From assembly GCA_016787105.1 (NCBI GenBank), contig JAEUVI010000164.1, positions 1 to 5,966 on the forward strand: a stretch of 5,966 nucleotides of DNA. Reading direction: 5' to 3'. Position numbers and translations under genes: made by a program. Positions 5,559-5,966 of the stretch are shown here, piece after piece. This DNA comes from Chitinophagaceae bacterium (GTDB lineage: Bacteria; Bacteroidota; Bacteroidia; Chitinophagales; Chitinophagaceae). Positions within the stretch are counted from its first letter, which is position 1. Every line of letters starts with the position of its first letter. The notes under the pieces were generated by a model. The model made no database searches, was not told the DNA's origin, and was given only the letters and a program-made list of their open reading frames with translations.

Positions 5559-5966
5559 CTATCTTGAAATAATATAAATCACCGAACTGCATTTTCTCAC
5601 ATTCATCATCGCTTTAAAGTTTGAAATAAATCCGGTGAATCCCGCCCCAATCCAGTTAGTTTTTCCGTTTTTATATTTACTGCTCAGCAGGCTTACATAA
5701 AAACTATCAAAACAAATTGGTTTGCAGGCAAGCAATTTCAATCCATGCTTCACCACCAGCGTTTCTATTGACTTTTGAGAAAAATGATATAAATGTCTCG
5801 GCACATCATAACCGTCCCAGTATTCGCCATATGAAGCGGCATCGCTGCTTGTATAGTTGGGCACCGCGATTATTAAACGGCCATTTGCTGTCAAAAGTTT
5901 TTTTAACTGCGTGATATATTCCTGCAATGAGTGTACATGCTCCAGCACATGCCACATAGTAATTGC
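5559..5966 (-). CDS. Class I SAM-dependent methyltransferase, C-terminal part (5' end off window)
   Basis: This is a minus-strand frame of 135 codons that remains open to the right edge. The residues Ala-Ile-Thr precede the first in-window ATG (5955-5957), and AITMWHVLEHV is the conserved motif after the SAM-binding strands, so that ATG is internal and the true start lies beyond 5966. Visible elements are WHVLEHV, an amphipathic helix (LQEYITQLKKLL), GRLIIAVPNY as the following strand, and VPRHLYHFS, which is typical of Methyltransf_23/Methyltransf_11 proteins found with surface-polysaccharide or lipid-modification genes. The GxGxG SAM loop is outside the window. The substrate cannot be assigned. 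No membrane segment is evident in this part, so a cytoplasmic location is likely. The gene ends with TAG at 5559-5561, directly touching the TAA of the glutaminyl cyclase gene. Confidence 0.88.
   Translation of the reverse strand, partial: AITMWHVLEHVHSLQEYITQLKKLLTANGRLIIAVPNYTSSDAASYGEYWDGYDVPRHLYHFSQKSIETLVVKHGLKLLACKPICFDSFYVSLLSSKYKNGKTNWIGAGFTGFISNFKAMMNVRKCSSVIYIISR

Noticed and set aside
5955..5957. ATG on the minus strand as the methyltransferase start
   Set aside because: The frame stays open to the window edge and the upstream Ala-Ile-Thr continues the conserved motif (AITMWHVLEHV), so this Met is internal and the gene is truncated by the window.
1..5966. Search for CRISPR arrays, tRNA/rRNA genes, transposases, phage or defence genes
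   Set aside because: No regularly spaced repeats, no cloverleaf-like segments and no such protein motifs were seen in any of the open frames or spacers.

Overview
The window looks like ordinary chromosomal sequence from a member of the Bacteroidota, probably of the Chitinophagaceae/Sphingobacteriia kind (the phylum is well supported, the family is a guess). The grounds are moderate-to-low GC, start codons without Shine-Dalgarno sequences, -7 boxes of the TAnnTTTG type, a secreted protease with a type IX secretion (T9SS) C-terminal sorting domain, a DUF4197 protein, and signal peptides that end Ala|Gln.

Layout from left to right. The last 30 codons of a dihydrolipoamide dehydrogenase gene (+) end at 95 and are followed by a clear intrinsic terminator. 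An outer-membrane beta-barrel-like protein (+, 237-965) converges on a DUF4197 exported protein (-, 974-1726) with only 8 bp between the stops. A 90-bp divergent promoter region separates that gene from a DadA/glycine-oxidase-type FAD oxidoreductase (+, 1817-2944). A 281-bp convergent spacer holds a dense cluster of hairpins that includes two tandem terminators. Next is a secreted pappalysin-family (M43) zinc metalloprotease with a T9SS sorting domain (-, 3226-4476). A 263-bp divergent spacer leads to a membrane-anchored plant-type (beta-propeller) glutaminyl-peptide cyclotransferase (+, 4740-5558). Its stop codon directly abuts the stop codon of a convergent SAM-dependent methyltransferase gene (-), whose 5' part lies beyond the right edge.

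From 237 onward neighbouring genes alternate strand, so no two of them can form an operon and each is probably transcribed alone. The one functional thread visible is this: all three proteins with cleavable-looking signal peptides (outer-membrane protein, DUF4197 protein, metalloprotease) are predicted to begin with Gln after cleavage, and the window also encodes a periplasm-facing enzyme of the family that converts N-terminal Gln to pyroglutamate. This matches the known 'Q-rule' of Bacteroidota signal peptidase I substrates. I saw no CRISPR array, phage, transposase, tRNA, rRNA or defence-system gene, and no convincing undescribed multi-gene system. The most sequence-novel part is the hairpin cluster at 3076-3168.
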